Source: an uncultured Microbulbifer sp.
GTDB lineage: Bacteria > Pseudomonadota > Gammaproteobacteria > Pseudomonadales > Cellvibrionaceae
Assembly (NCBI RefSeq): GCF_947504145.1
Contig: NZ_CANNGQ010000002.1
Span: forward strand, 310,001-374,000
Length of the DNA: 64,000 nt
Direction of reading: 5' to 3'
The notes beneath the pieces were generated by a model. The model was not told where the DNA came from. It saw only the letters and a program-made list of their open reading frames with translations, and did not search any database. This document shows, piece by piece, positions 43,956 to 52,811 of this stretch. A program made the translations under genes and the position numbers. Within the stretch, counting starts at the first letter, position 1. Each line of letters begins with the position of its first letter.

Positions 43956-44249
43956 TTATCCTCCAATTAATACGGTGGGGCAGCCCACAATGATTTTTCC
44001 TCCATGAGCGGTGGAGTCGCCCATGCGCGCGGCGGGTTTGCTCTGGATGAGCACTGTGGTGCTGCCCATCGCTACAGTATCTGGAGGGCCAACACAGGTG
44101 CAGGCGCTGCCAACGGTCGCGGCAGGCAGGCTGCCGATAAGTACCGTAGGGCCACCCGGCGATAAAATCGGCCCACCCACGTGGGGCACGGTTCCCGTGG
44201 TCATGGGGCATACATGCATGTCGCTGATTCGTGAAGCCGGCTTTCCCAT
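43956..44249 (-). CDS. PAAR-domain T6SS spike tip
   Basis: The 97-residue PAAR protein sharpens the VgrG spike and can carry cargo. It shows the usual Pro-Ala-Ala-Arg repeats: GSLPAATVGSACTC, QSKPAARMGDSTAHGGKI and the paired PTVLIGG motifs. His and Cys residues (HVCP, CTC, HGG) suit the tip zinc site. I chose the ATG at 44249 with GGGGAGAG upstream. The longer frame would run into the upstream gene. There is no extension domain, so the lipase is probably loaded non-covalently. Confidence 0.93.
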   Translation of the reverse strand: MGKPASRISDMHVCPMTTGTVPHVGGPILSPGGPTVLIGSLPAATVGSACTCVGPPDTVAMGSTTVLIQSKPAARMGDSTAHGGKIIVGCPTVLIGG

Positions 44250-44271
44250 TATTCTCTCCCCGGTTGTTGTA

Positions 44272-44847
44272 TTACGCCGGCTTACCACTGCCGCCGCGAG
44301 CAAGGTGCAGACCCTGCTGCAGGTAGCGACTGAACGCCTGCTCTGGCTTCACCGGATCCGACATGGATGCCGCAAGAATGACGCTGCCGGCGACCGCATG
44401 CGCATACAGATGAGAGGGCGGCTCGATCGCAGGTTCACCAGGCCCGGCCAGGCTGCCATGGCACCAGGATGCAGCAGTTGCAGCCCAGCTGGCGGGAGTC
44501 TTGTGACCGGTTGCTTCGCCCAGTTGCCTGCAGATCAGGCGACGCTCTTCGCTTGGTTTTTTTACCCAGCTTTCGGTGGCGACCAGGGCTTTTACGTTGT
44601 TTTCATCGGTCTCTGGTGTCTGTATGTCCCGGCTACACAAGCAAGCCCACCATACCGACTCCCTTTTGGGGAGGCCCAGCGCCAACAGTTTGATCGCGTC
44701 CGCATAACAGCCGGCTTCCATCAAACGAAGGATGCTGACTTCAGGCGCGGTGTCCGGCACCAGTGATGGCCGGCCTTCGTCGCTGATATCAATGTGTTGC
44801 AACAGTGCTTGTGCGGTTGTTGCCTCTACTTTAACCAGATCTGTCAT
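44272..44847 (-). CDS. DUF6931-like T6SS-associated protein
   Basis: This 191-residue protein lacks a signal peptide. It has a tryptophan-rich middle (LALGLPKRESVWWACLCSRD, SWAATAASWCHGSLAG) and resembles the DUF6931 family found between VgrG and PAAR genes. Its function is unknown, but its place next to the spike genes suggests a cargo chaperone or adaptor. It begins 11 bases after the vgrG stop and ends 22 bases before PAAR. Confidence 0.72.
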   Translation of the reverse strand: MTDLVKVEATTAQALLQHIDISDEGRPSLVPDTAPEVSILRLMEAGCYADAIKLLALGLPKRESVWWACLCSRDIQTPETDENNVKALVATESWVKKPSEERRLICRQLGEATGHKTPASWAATAASWCHGSLAGPGEPAIEPPSHLYAHAVAGSVILAASMSDPVKPEQAFSRYLQQGLHLARGGSGKPA

Positions 44848-44858
44848 TGCTCAATCCA

Positions 44859-46763
44859 TCAGTTGATCTTGGTTATGCCACCATTGAGAGTCAGCATACC
44901 TCCGGCTTTTACTTCCGCGGTTGCATCTCCCTTGCAGGACAGCATTACCCCTTTGATCTCTATCCCGGAAGGTTTGATGGAAATACTGTTCCCGCCAACC
45001 TTGAGGTCAATCGATGTTTTCGAGGTGATTTTAATTGCACCCATGACGTCGATGGTCTGCGTGCCGGTCTTCACCTTGAGCTCCTGATTTCCGGAGTCCA
45101 GGGTTACCGAGTGATTGCCCTTGATTTTGGTGGTCTGGTTGCCTTTGCTCAGGGTGATGCTCTCGTCGCCCTCGGCAATGGTAATGGTCCGGTTCTTTTT
45201 GACTTCCAGGGTCTGGTTGTTGTCGATTTTCCCGGACTGGTCGTTATGAATCAGGAAGTTGTGATCCTTTCCTGCTTCCATGTAGACCTCTTCACTCCCC
45301 TTTTTATCATCAAAGCGGAGCTCGTTGAACTTGCTGTCTTTTATTTGAGTCTTCCAGCCGCTTTGGGTAGACGTATATTGGGGGCCCGGGTTGTCGCTGT
45401 TGAAAACGGCGCCTGTTACCAGGGGCCTGTCGGGGTCGCCATTGATATAGTTGATGACCACCTCCTGCCCGATTCTGGGAACAAAGTTGGCACCCCAGTT
45501 TTTCCCGGAAAAGGACTGCATCACCCGGATCCAGCAGCTGTTCTGCTTGGAATTCCAGGGAAACTTCACTTTGAGTTGAGTGTACTTGTCTTCGGAGCCG
45601 GAGGACTCGGTCGCCTTGACATTGACTACCTGGGCAACCTGGGGTGAGTGGATTTTCTGGGTCGCGACAAACGGGTCCGGTCGCGGCATCACATTTTCGG
45701 GGATGCATTTGAAGGTGTTGCGGAATTGGGAGTCGTCGCTGTTACTGTCAGTTGCCGTCAGGCGGACCGAAGTCAACAGGTACTTCCCCTTTTCTGATTT
45801 GAGCGTATGCAAAAGTTCAAATCGGGCGCCGGCGCTGAGTTCGCCGCAATCGCTGGAACCATTTGCCACATCGAAGCCACCTTCCTGGGATTCCATCGCA
45901 CGTTCGGTCAGTGCTTTGTGGTAGCTGTCTTTGAACGCGTGGGTTCCGTCACCCTTGTCTTCAAAATGATTCAGGCCGTACAGACTTTGAATATAGCTCT
46001 GAACACTGTTTAGTTTGCTGGTAGTGGTGACATTCTGCAGGTTGTCTTTGTCAGGGGTGAATTCATTGTAGTCTTTGAATTCAAAGCCACCGCCATGATA
46101 GTTAAAGCTGCGTTGCCAGCTGTGTACGGAGTGTTTGGAGGGCTGGCTGCCACCACCATCGTATTCGATCTTTCCTGCACTGCAGTCGTAGAAATTCTTG
46201 TGATCGTCGCACAGTACCATCTCGTGCTTGCCGTCGGACTGGACGAAGTAGTAGGCGATCCCCTCTTCAGCCATCAGGCGAGAGACAAACTGAAAGTCAC
46301 TCTCGTTGAACTGAACACAATATTCTCGGGTAAGGTATTCGCCGTTGAGCTTGTCACTGAAGGTGACGACACTGGCGTGTTCGCCCAGGACTTCCTTGAT
46401 GATATCCCGCGCCGACTTTTTCTCGAAAATGCGATTTTTACCGCTCAGGCGGGTAAACCAGAATCCCGGTTGAATGACTGCGGAGTATTCGCGCAAACCT
46501 TCGGCATTCACATCGAGAAGTGAGAAGTGGGTGATATATCCGTTAATGAATTTTTCGGATTCACCGTGGTGAATGCTGGCGGTAAAAATTTTGCCAACGA
46601 TGGCGTCCTGAGTAATCTCGTGATTATCGGACAGAAGGCGCAATTGATAGCGATAAGTGCTTGAGATGTGCTCTTCGCCGGATATGGCGGTAGCAATAAA
46701 CGTATCTTTTCCAATCGGACATTTCGTCCGGATCATGCGTTTATCCTGGTTGAGTGCAGACAT
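44859..46763 (-). CDS. vgrG: VgrG (TssI), T6SS spike protein
   Basis: VgrG forms the trimeric spike above the Hcp tube. The 634-residue protein has the gp27-like part (about 10-370, with YCVQFNESDFQFVSRLMAEEGIAYYF quoted in parts). The gp5 OB fold follows (about 390-460, VKFPWNSKQNSCWIRVMQ, GQEVVINYINGDPDRPLVTG). A beta-helix of repeated short units runs to the end (IDNNQTLEVKKNRTITIAEG). There is no C-terminal effector domain: it ends MLTLNGGITKIN. It lies downstream of hcp on the same strand. Confidence 0.96.
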   Translation of the reverse strand: MSALNQDKRMIRTKCPIGKDTFIATAISGEEHISSTYRYQLRLLSDNHEITQDAIVGKIFTASIHHGESEKFINGYITHFSLLDVNAEGLREYSAVIQPGFWFTRLSGKNRIFEKKSARDIIKEVLGEHASVVTFSDKLNGEYLTREYCVQFNESDFQFVSRLMAEEGIAYYFVQSDGKHEMVLCDDHKNFYDCSAGKIEYDGGGSQPSKHSVHSWQRSFNYHGGGFEFKDYNEFTPDKDNLQNVTTTSKLNSVQSYIQSLYGLNHFEDKGDGTHAFKDSYHKALTERAMESQEGGFDVANGSSDCGELSAGARFELLHTLKSEKGKYLLTSVRLTATDSNSDDSQFRNTFKCIPENVMPRPDPFVATQKIHSPQVAQVVNVKATESSGSEDKYTQLKVKFPWNSKQNSCWIRVMQSFSGKNWGANFVPRIGQEVVINYINGDPDRPLVTGAVFNSDNPGPQYTSTQSGWKTQIKDSKFNELRFDDKKGSEEVYMEAGKDHNFLIHNDQSGKIDNNQTLEVKKNRTITIAEGDESITLSKGNQTTKIKGNHSVTLDSGNQELKVKTGTQTIDVMGAIKITSKTSIDLKVGGNSISIKPSGIEIKGVMLSCKGDATAEVKAGGMLTLNGGITKIN

Positions 46764-46932
46764 GTCAGCCCCTGGTCCGTGTCAATACGATAAATCCATT
46801 AATTTTGAGGTCGTGTTTGCCGGTTGACGCCTGCGCTGAGAAGCAGCTGCAGATTGTACGCTATGCAAAACGACAAAAGCCGGACCCGACAGACCTGTGC
46901 TGTGGAGCCCGGCTTGACGCAAGTAAACCAGA
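46764..46932 (-). terminator. hcp-vgrG intergenic region with possible attenuator hairpin
   Basis: On the minus strand AAGCCGG (46915-46909) pairs with CCGGCTT (46883-46877). Partial inner pairing (CAG/CTG, GGG/CCC) and a T-rich TTTTGTCGTTTT tail follow. This could end most transcripts after hcp and let a fraction continue into vgrG, which suits the large need for Hcp. Confidence 0.45.
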
Positions 46933-47421
46933 TTACAGCGGGGAGGCAGTAGTGAGGTCGTAGCCAACACGCATGTTTTTCGGGTTTTTGTTGGTCTTGT
47001 CAGCGTGGTTCAGGTCCGCTTCGATTTTGGCGAAGCTCAGGGAGATGGATTCGGCTGGCGCGCCACCGGCAGAAGCGGAAATGCTGTACGAGGAGATCAG
47101 CACGTCTTCCAGGGTGTATACCGCAAATTTTTCTACGGAGTTTGCACCAGTTTGAACAACGTGAATCTCAACCTTAACGCCTTCGTCACCGGTTACGGAG
47201 GATTTGAACAGGCCGCCGGAAGCTGCGTCGATGCGCTTGCTTACGGTTACTTCGCTCAGGCTTGGGCGAGTTGCTTCACGGTTGGCAACAGCGCCAGCTT
47301 CCATGGAAATACCACGGCCAACGCCGAAGCTGAAGCTGTCTACTTCAATCCAGTCTTCGTAGCCCTTTGCGGTTACGTTGCCCGCTGGGGTTTTGCTGTT
47401 GAAGTTCATGTAAATAGCCAT
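46933..47421 (-). CDS. hcp: Hcp (TssD), T6SS tube protein
   Basis: Hcp hexamers stack to form the inner tube. The 162-residue protein starts AIYMNFNSKTPAGNVTAKGY and contains the family blocks WIEVDSFSFGVGRGI, PSLSEVTVSKRIDAASGGL and LISSYSISASAGGAPAESISL. Length is standard and there is no extension toxin. The ribosome binding site is GAGGGA. It is the first gene of the minus-strand payload unit. Confidence 0.97.
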   Translation of the reverse strand: MAIYMNFNSKTPAGNVTAKGYEDWIEVDSFSFGVGRGISMEAGAVANREATRPSLSEVTVSKRIDAASGGLFKSSVTGDEGVKVEIHVVQTGANSVEKFAVYTLEDVLISSYSISASAGGAPAESISLSFAKIEADLNHADKTNKNPKNMRVGYDLTTASPL

Positions 47422-48071
47422 CGTTAATCCCTCAATATGGTATGGAGTCTATGGTGGAGTTCCCTGACGCTCTGCCGTTGCAGATATTCAGGGTGCCGTT
47501 TTCGGCAGGCGAGATGGATTTAAGCAGAGCACTTACGAAAAAAAAACCTCTAAAATCAATTATTAAATTGACTCTGGCACCAATTATTCGAGAGTTTTCT
47601 GGAATGGTGTTGGATAGCGTTACTTCCGAAAATTGACTCTGGCACGAATAAAATTCAATTAATTATCGATCTCTCTACGCAAAATATCGTGAGATGCACG
47701 CGCGCTAAAGTTGCACTATCGTTCCAACTCACTGGGTCGTCCGCCGCGTATTGGTACAGTCGTGTTAATTAGGTGCAGAAATAAACTTCTGTTCAGTCAT
47801 ATGTAAGAAAGTGTAATCAGGAAAGTGCGCGATATAGGCTCCAATTAATTGTTGGGGCAACCTGCCTTCGATATACTGCGCGACCTTCAGGCTTGCGCCA
47901 GCGAGTTGTTCCCGTGCCTGTAAACTAAACGTGTTACCGGTACCCGGGTATGTGTATATCGGGTATTGGTGGCCATATATCTGTGCTCGAAAGTATCCGG
48001 TACGCGTTGACGAAGTGAAATGCCAAGTCGGCGAGTGGAACTGCCGTCCAATTTACACCAGGGAGATGGTT
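47422..48071. promoter_or_regulatory. AT-rich divergent region between hcp and ppkA
   Basis: This 650-base region contains no supported gene. It should hold the promoters of hcp (minus) and ppkA (plus). A 16-base direct repeat, AAATTGACTCTGGCAC, occurs at 47565-47580 and 47630-47645. Its CTGGCAC part resembles the -24 box of sigma-54 promoters, but no good TTGC -12 box follows at the right distance. A frame is open from 47931 into ppkA, but the ribosome binding site favours a later start. Confidence 0.5.
47565..47645. repeat. 16-base direct repeat pair upstream of hcp/ppkA
   Basis: Two identical copies of AAATTGACTCTGGCAC at 47565-47580 and 47630-47645 are spaced 65 bases apart. They lie about 145-225 bases upstream of hcp. 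They may be binding sites for a regulator of the payload operon. Confidence 0.6.
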
Positions 48072-50669
48072 GTGAATGACAAGACCCGCATAGTTAAACG
48101 AGCTGCGGAAAACCTGTCTGCATGCGATGACGCAGATGTGACAGTATTCGTCGGCAATGAGAATACCGGAGCAAATGATCATCCGCCGATAGGAAGCAAT
48201 CCCGGACTGGTGCCATCAAAACCGGGGCGGCCTGCGGCTGGTCCCGAGCGCGCGGACGCTACGGTGATTGTCGATTCTTCGAATAGTTCTGGCAGCCGCT
48301 CTGCTGGATTGCCTCAGCCGAGAGGGGCGGTGCACTTCGAACCTTCCACTTCTCGCGAGGGTGCGGTAACCAAAACCGTCATCAAGGGACGCTTCGAACT
48401 CGACAAGTTGCTAGGTGTCGGTGGTATGGGCGCTGTCTACAAGGCACTTGACCGGCGCAAACTCGAAGCCAGCGACAGCGATCCGTATGTTGCGATCAAG
48501 CTGCTGAACGAAGACTTCCAGAAACACCCGGACGCATTCATCTCACTGCAACGTGAGGCGCGGAAGTCCCAGACGCTGGCTCACCCGAACATCGTTACGG
48601 TTTATGACTTTGACCGGGAGGGTGACCGGGTCTTTATGACCATGGAGTATCTGGAGGGGGCACCTCTGGATAAGCTTTTGCGTGAGCGCGCAGGTACCGG
48701 CTTTGAGCGGGAGCGTGCTGAGTCCATTCTCCGCGATGTCTCCCAGGCACTGATCTACGCCCACTCCCACCGGATTGTCCATTCCGACTTCAAACCCGGA
48801 AACATTTTCATTACTGCCAAGAAAGGTGCCAAGGTCATCGACTTTGGTATTGCTCGCGCGGTATCTGAAGGTGGTATTGCCAGTAAAGCCGGCGAGAAAA
48901 CGGTATTCGATGCAGGCACCCTCGGTGCATTGACTCCTGCGTACGCTAGCCTCGAGATGTTGAAAGGTGGTGAACCGCAGCCCGGCGATGATGTGTTTGC
49001 TCTGGGTTGCGTGGCCTACGAGCTGTTTAGCGGCCGTCACCCCTATAACCGTGTGCCGGCCGATAAAGCGCTGGAGAAAAAGCTCAAGCCGGCACGTATT
49101 CGTGGGCTTAGTCGCCGTCAGTGGCGAGCCCTGGAGGCCGCGCTTGCCTTCCGTCGCAAAGATCGCCCGGACACCGTCGACGAATTCACCCACAAGTTCT
49201 TCGGTAGTAACCGCTGGAAATGGATTTTTGGAAGTTTGTGTGTCGCCACCGTGGTCGCTGGCGTTACTGGTTATACCTATCTTGAGCGCGAAAATACCGC
49301 AGAACAGAAACGCGTGCGGGTGCAGCTGGAGCAAAAGCACGAGGTTGAGCTGCTTGAAAGCCGGATTTCCGACAAACGCGAGGCAATCGATCGGCTGGTA
49401 GAGCTCAGTGTGCTTACTCCCGGCTGGGAGCGGGATCTGCGCTTGGAGATTGATGAATATATTGGTCTGAACCCATCGGATGGCGGATATCCGGAGGGTG
49501 TCATTCAGCGGGTTTCCGAGCTCTTTGTCTCTGCGGCGACAGGGCAGTTGACGCTTGGGAATCTGGACGAGGCAGACCGGATGCTCGAGCGAGCTGCGGA
49601 TTGGAATTACTCCGGCAGCGCAGCTCAGGAAGTCGAGTCTGCGCTTCAAGAGGAGCGAGAAGAGCTTAGGCAGCGCCTCGAAGCCGAGCGGCTTGCCGCA
49701 GAACGCGAAGCCGAACGTCTGCGCATACAGGAGGCTCAGGCCCTTCAGCGCCAGGCGGCACTGGAGAAGCAGCAGAGAATTGATGCAGTGGTGGATGACC
49801 TGGAAACGGCACTGCGCTGCCGTTTCGCCATGGATATTCCTGTTGGTGTTGGGGCGCCACTTCGGCAGTTGGCGGCAATTGACCAGGTGAAGGGTGTTCA
49901 GATCCGCCCTGTGGTGGCTGAAGAGCTGGGTGTGTGCCTCAAACATCTCGCTGCAAGAAGCCCCTCCCGCACCTCCCCGCTGTTGTCGGATTCCAGAGCG
50001 CTACTTCCTGCGCAGGAAGTGCTGCAGGAATTTGATCTCGACTACTGTGGGCACCTGAGTCCTGGCAGCGGCGGTCGCGGTGATCGTTACAGTTGTGCGG
50101 ACCCACTTGTTTCTGGTGGAGAAGGACCTGAGATGGTGGTCGTCAACGGTGAAGGTGGGCGGCCGTATGCGGTTAGTAAATATGAAGTGAGCACCGCGGA
50201 CTTCCATAAGTACTGCGCGGCGGCCGGTGACTGCACTGCAGGTTCTGTTGCCCGACCTGAGCTCCCCATTCGAAATATCAGTCTTGCGCAAGCGGAAAAA
50301 TATCTGGCCTGGCTTAGCCAGCAGACAGGCCGGGAGTACCGGTTGCCGACAGAGCGCGAATGGTTTGCTGCATCCAGTGCTGATGGCCGTGGTGAAGTGG
50401 CGGATAGAAACTGCTTCCTCACCTATGGCGGTATTAACAAAGGCAGCGAACTGGTGGCGGTGAAAGCCGGTACTGGCAACCCGTTCGGTTTGTTGAATAC
50501 GGTCGGTAACGTTCGCGAGTGGGTGTGGGGCGCCGATGGCCGACTGATTGCGGCGGGTGGCAGCCGGTTGGACCCCATGAGTCGCTGTCTGGTTACCTCC
50601 AAAATTTTCCACAGTGGCGCACCGGACGATGTAACCGGCTTCCGCGTTGTGCGTGACCTCAGCCGTTAG
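48072..50669 (+). CDS. ppkA: PpkA, T6SS Ser/Thr kinase with C-terminal FGE/sulfatase-modifying-like domain
   Basis: PpkA phosphorylates threonines that the FHA protein recognises, switching on T6SS assembly; PppA reverses this. From the GTG at 48072 (GGGAG six bases upstream) it has 865 residues. The N-terminus carries two DVTVFV/DATVIV motifs (Thr24, Thr64). The kinase domain covers about 106-376, with GVGGMGAVYK, Lys143, catalytic Asp239 in HSDFKPGN and Asp257 in DFG. One membrane span lies at about 385-405, then a Glu/Arg-rich coiled coil (413-570). A formylglycine-generating-enzyme-type domain ends the protein (686-865; REYRLPTEREWFAASS, GNVREWVWG, GFRVV). The catalytic loop is HSD rather than HRD, a non-RD kinase. 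The FGE part is probably a periplasmic sensor or scaffold. Confidence 0.93.
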   Translation: MNDKTRIVKRAAENLSACDDADVTVFVGNENTGANDHPPIGSNPGLVPSKPGRPAAGPERADATVIVDSSNSSGSRSAGLPQPRGAVHFEPSTSREGAVTKTVIKGRFELDKLLGVGGMGAVYKALDRRKLEASDSDPYVAIKLLNEDFQKHPDAFISLQREARKSQTLAHPNIVTVYDFDREGDRVFMTMEYLEGAPLDKLLRERAGTGFERERAESILRDVSQALIYAHSHRIVHSDFKPGNIFITAKKGAKVIDFGIARAVSEGGIASKAGEKTVFDAGTLGALTPAYASLEMLKGGEPQPGDDVFALGCVAYELFSGRHPYNRVPADKALEKKLKPARIRGLSRRQWRALEAALAFRRKDRPDTVDEFTHKFFGSNRWKWIFGSLCVATVVAGVTGYTYLERENTAEQKRVRVQLEQKHEVELLESRISDKREAIDRLVELSVLTPGWERDLRLEIDEYIGLNPSDGGYPEGVIQRVSELFVSAATGQLTLGNLDEADRMLERAADWNYSGSAAQEVESALQEEREELRQRLEAERLAAEREAERLRIQEAQALQRQAALEKQQRIDAVVDDLETALRCRFAMDIPVGVGAPLRQLAAIDQVKGVQIRPVVAEELGVCLKHLAARSPSRTSPLLSDSRALLPAQEVLQEFDLDYCGHLSPGSGGRGDRYSCADPLVSGGEGPEMVVVNGEGGRPYAVSKYEVSTADFHKYCAAAGDCTAGSVARPELPIRNISLAQAEKYLAWLSQQTGREYRLPTEREWFAASSADGRGEVADRNCFLTYGGINKGSELVAVKAGTGNPFGLLNTVGNVREWVWGADGRLIAAGGSRLDPMSRCLVTSKIFHSGAPDDVTGFRVVRDLSR

Positions 50670-50727
50670 CCCCGCTTTCTGAGGCTGAAAGAAACATTTA
50701 TCTGATCCATTGCCGGATTACGGAGCT

Positions 50728-50746
50728 GCGCCGCCGCCAGCGGCGC
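50728..50746 (+). terminator. Small hairpin between ppkA and tpsB
   Basis: GCGCCGC pairs with GCGGCGC around a 5-base loop, followed by TTTGAATTG. It is weak as a terminator and may only partly separate ppkA from the two-partner secretion genes. Confidence 0.3.
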
Positions 50747-50772
50747 TTTGAATTGTTATAGGGAATTAGCCA

Positions 50773-52758
50773 ATGTTGTCGCAATACAAGCGATACCCAC
50801 TGGGAAGTGGGCTCTGCCTTTTTCTGTTGTCATTGACAGCGGTAGCTCAAGACAGCGGATCCAATTTCCGCAACCGCGTGCACGCCGCGTTTGAGCAGGA
50901 TGTACCGGTAGACCAGGATGTCAGCGAAGAGTATCGCAAGCGCATGGAAGAGGCGCGCGATCCTAACCTGGATACGGATATTCCCGAATTCTCCAGCCGC
51001 GAGCTGGGTCCACGTATCACGGTCAAAAAGATCCGCTTCCACCGGCTCGAAGAATACCCCGAATTCGGTATTACTAAAGACGCACTCGAAGAATTGGCGG
51101 AATCCCTGCGGGTAAAGTTCATGCGGGAAGACGAAATCGTCGCCGCGGGTTTTACCCAGGAAAACCTGAAAGAGCTGGCTCTCCTGCTGGACAATATGGG
51201 TGCACGTTATGGCAGTGAAGGCCTGGGGCCCCAGCAGTTGCGCCGGCTGGTCACTACCGTGGAGCGCCAGAACGCTGAGCGCGGCTTGACCTACGCTGAT
51301 CTCGAGGAAATCGCGGCAGAATTGACGCGTTTTTACCGCGAGCAGGGCCTGTTTCTTGCGCAGGTACAGATTCCAGCGCAGGAAGTACAGGACGGAATTG
51401 TGACATTTTCTGTGCGCGAAGGGATTCTTGGGCAGATCTCGGTGACCGGAAATGAGCGCTATTCCGAGAGTCGCCTTTCCCAGCCGTTTCAGAGTCAGCT
51501 GGGTGAGCTGGTCAACCATGAGGATGTAGAGGAGTCACTCTACCTTCTCAACGACCTGCCGAGCCTGAATATCAATGGTTATTTCAGCCCGGGTGACAAT
51601 CCCGGAGAAACACGCCTCAACCTCAAAGTGCGCGATGCCAGCAGTTGGCAGATTGTCAGTCGTTACGATAACCACGGCTCTACCTTTACCGGTGACCAGC
51701 GCATGTATACCTCCTTCGATTGGGGGAACCCTCTGGGTATTGGCGATGAGCTGACACTTGCCTACCTAAAATCCACCGATGGCAAGAGTCTTGGTGGCGA
51801 TCTGGGGGCCGACCTCGGGCAATTCCGCTACAGCCTGCCGATATTCGGTGCACGTACCCGCCTCCAGTTTACAGCCGATTACAACAAGTTCAGCCTGCAC
51901 GATTCGAGCGATGAGAATAGTGCGATCAACGGGCTGGATATTCACGGCACCAATGAAAGCTACGGGATCTCTGCGGACCACAAATTTATCCGCTCGCGAG
52001 AATTCAATGTCTCCGGAACTTTCGGTGTTACCCAGAAAGCCTCTGAGATCGAAGCAAGAATCTCTTTGCCCGACTCCGGTGATGACGTCAGTGGGGTCCA
52101 GATGGGCCTGTATCTGGACCGATTGTCGGATGGCGTGATCCCCATGCTCAATGTCGTCAATACCCGCTTCCAGTACGGCGATTTCAACAATGAGGTCGAC
52201 CTTGAGCGGGATACTGAATTTTACAAATTCGCTGCCGATACCAGCTCGCTATTATTTATTCCGTCTTTATTAACCGATAATAAATCTCGCCTGATTATCA
52301 AGACACGCTCCCAGTACAGCGAAAGTGCACTGCCTTCTTTTGAGCAGTTTTCCCTTGGCGGTGCCAATGGCGTACGCGCATTTGACGTGCGGGACTTTTC
52401 TGCCGACCAGGCAGCGGTCGTGTCGGCGGAATGGTACCCGGATATGCCGTCAATCCTGAATCCAACAGTATTCGATGGTCGCCTGAGCGATATCTTGCAG
52501 ATGGCAGTGATTGCCGATGCCGGATACGGGGTGGTGAATAACTACGAGCGGGATATTTTCGGCGATGGCGAGGTGATACCCAACGACTGGGCGGCGCTTT
52601 CCGGTGCGGGTTTACTGTTCAAGCTGAACTGGAAGGAGAGCTGGTCCGGGCAGGTATCCGTAGCCTGGCCTACCATGTCCATCTCCTCCATCGACGGTAC
52701 CGGCGACGATGCCGACGCACCCACCGTCTACGCAGATTTCACTTACTTCCTGTACTGA
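50773..52758 (+). CDS. TpsB outer-membrane transporter (ShlB/FhaC/HecB family)
   Basis: This is the two-partner secretion transporter of the Omp85 superfamily that exports and folds the TpsA protein encoded next. The 661-residue protein has a signal peptide (1-25, ending AVAQ) and two POTRA regions (about 90-300; the second has the ShlB-type VTFSVREGILGQISVTGNERYSE). A 16-stranded barrel follows (about 310-661) with the FSLGGANGVRAFDVRDF motif and a C-terminal aromatic strand ending TFFLY-like (DFTYFLY). About 85 residues between the signal and the first POTRA are charged and may be the plug helix and linker. The TpsA gene starts 53 bases on. Confidence 0.93.
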   Translation: MLSQYKRYPLGSGLCLFLLSLTAVAQDSGSNFRNRVHAAFEQDVPVDQDVSEEYRKRMEEARDPNLDTDIPEFSSRELGPRITVKKIRFHRLEEYPEFGITKDALEELAESLRVKFMREDEIVAAGFTQENLKELALLLDNMGARYGSEGLGPQQLRRLVTTVERQNAERGLTYADLEEIAAELTRFYREQGLFLAQVQIPAQEVQDGIVTFSVREGILGQISVTGNERYSESRLSQPFQSQLGELVNHEDVEESLYLLNDLPSLNINGYFSPGDNPGETRLNLKVRDASSWQIVSRYDNHGSTFTGDQRMYTSFDWGNPLGIGDELTLAYLKSTDGKSLGGDLGADLGQFRYSLPIFGARTRLQFTADYNKFSLHDSSDENSAINGLDIHGTNESYGISADHKFIRSREFNVSGTFGVTQKASEIEARISLPDSGDDVSGVQMGLYLDRLSDGVIPMLNVVNTRFQYGDFNNEVDLERDTEFYKFAADTSSLLFIPSLLTDNKSRLIIKTRSQYSESALPSFEQFSLGGANGVRAFDVRDFSADQAAVVSAEWYPDMPSILNPTVFDGRLSDILQMAVIADAGYGVVNNYERDIFGDGEVIPNDWAALSGAGLLFKLNWKESWSGQVSVAWPTMSISSIDGTGDDADAPTVYADFTYFLY

Positions 52759-52811
52759 ACTGAACCAGACACCAAGGATAGGGTCACCGCGGCCCGCTGG
52801 ATACGATCATC

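Noticed and set aside
43954..44211. N-terminal extension of the exported DUF6795-like protein
   Set aside because: The open frame upstream is the PAAR gene read in another frame. The ATG at 43953 has a perfect GGAGG site and starts a signal peptide.
47565..47645. Calling two sigma-54 promoters at the CTGGCAC repeats
   Set aside because: Neither copy has a TTGC-type -12 box at the right spacing, so I kept them only as a direct repeat.
47931..48071. Earlier start of ppkA at 47931
   Set aside because: The added residues are Trp/Tyr/Cys-rich, unlike a kinase N-terminus, and no ribosome binding site precedes them. The GTG at 48072 has GGGAG at a proper distance.
48543..49946. Long open frame opposite the ppkA kinase region
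   Set aside because: It is antisense to a clear kinase, with a composition typical of a shadow frame and no recognisable domain.
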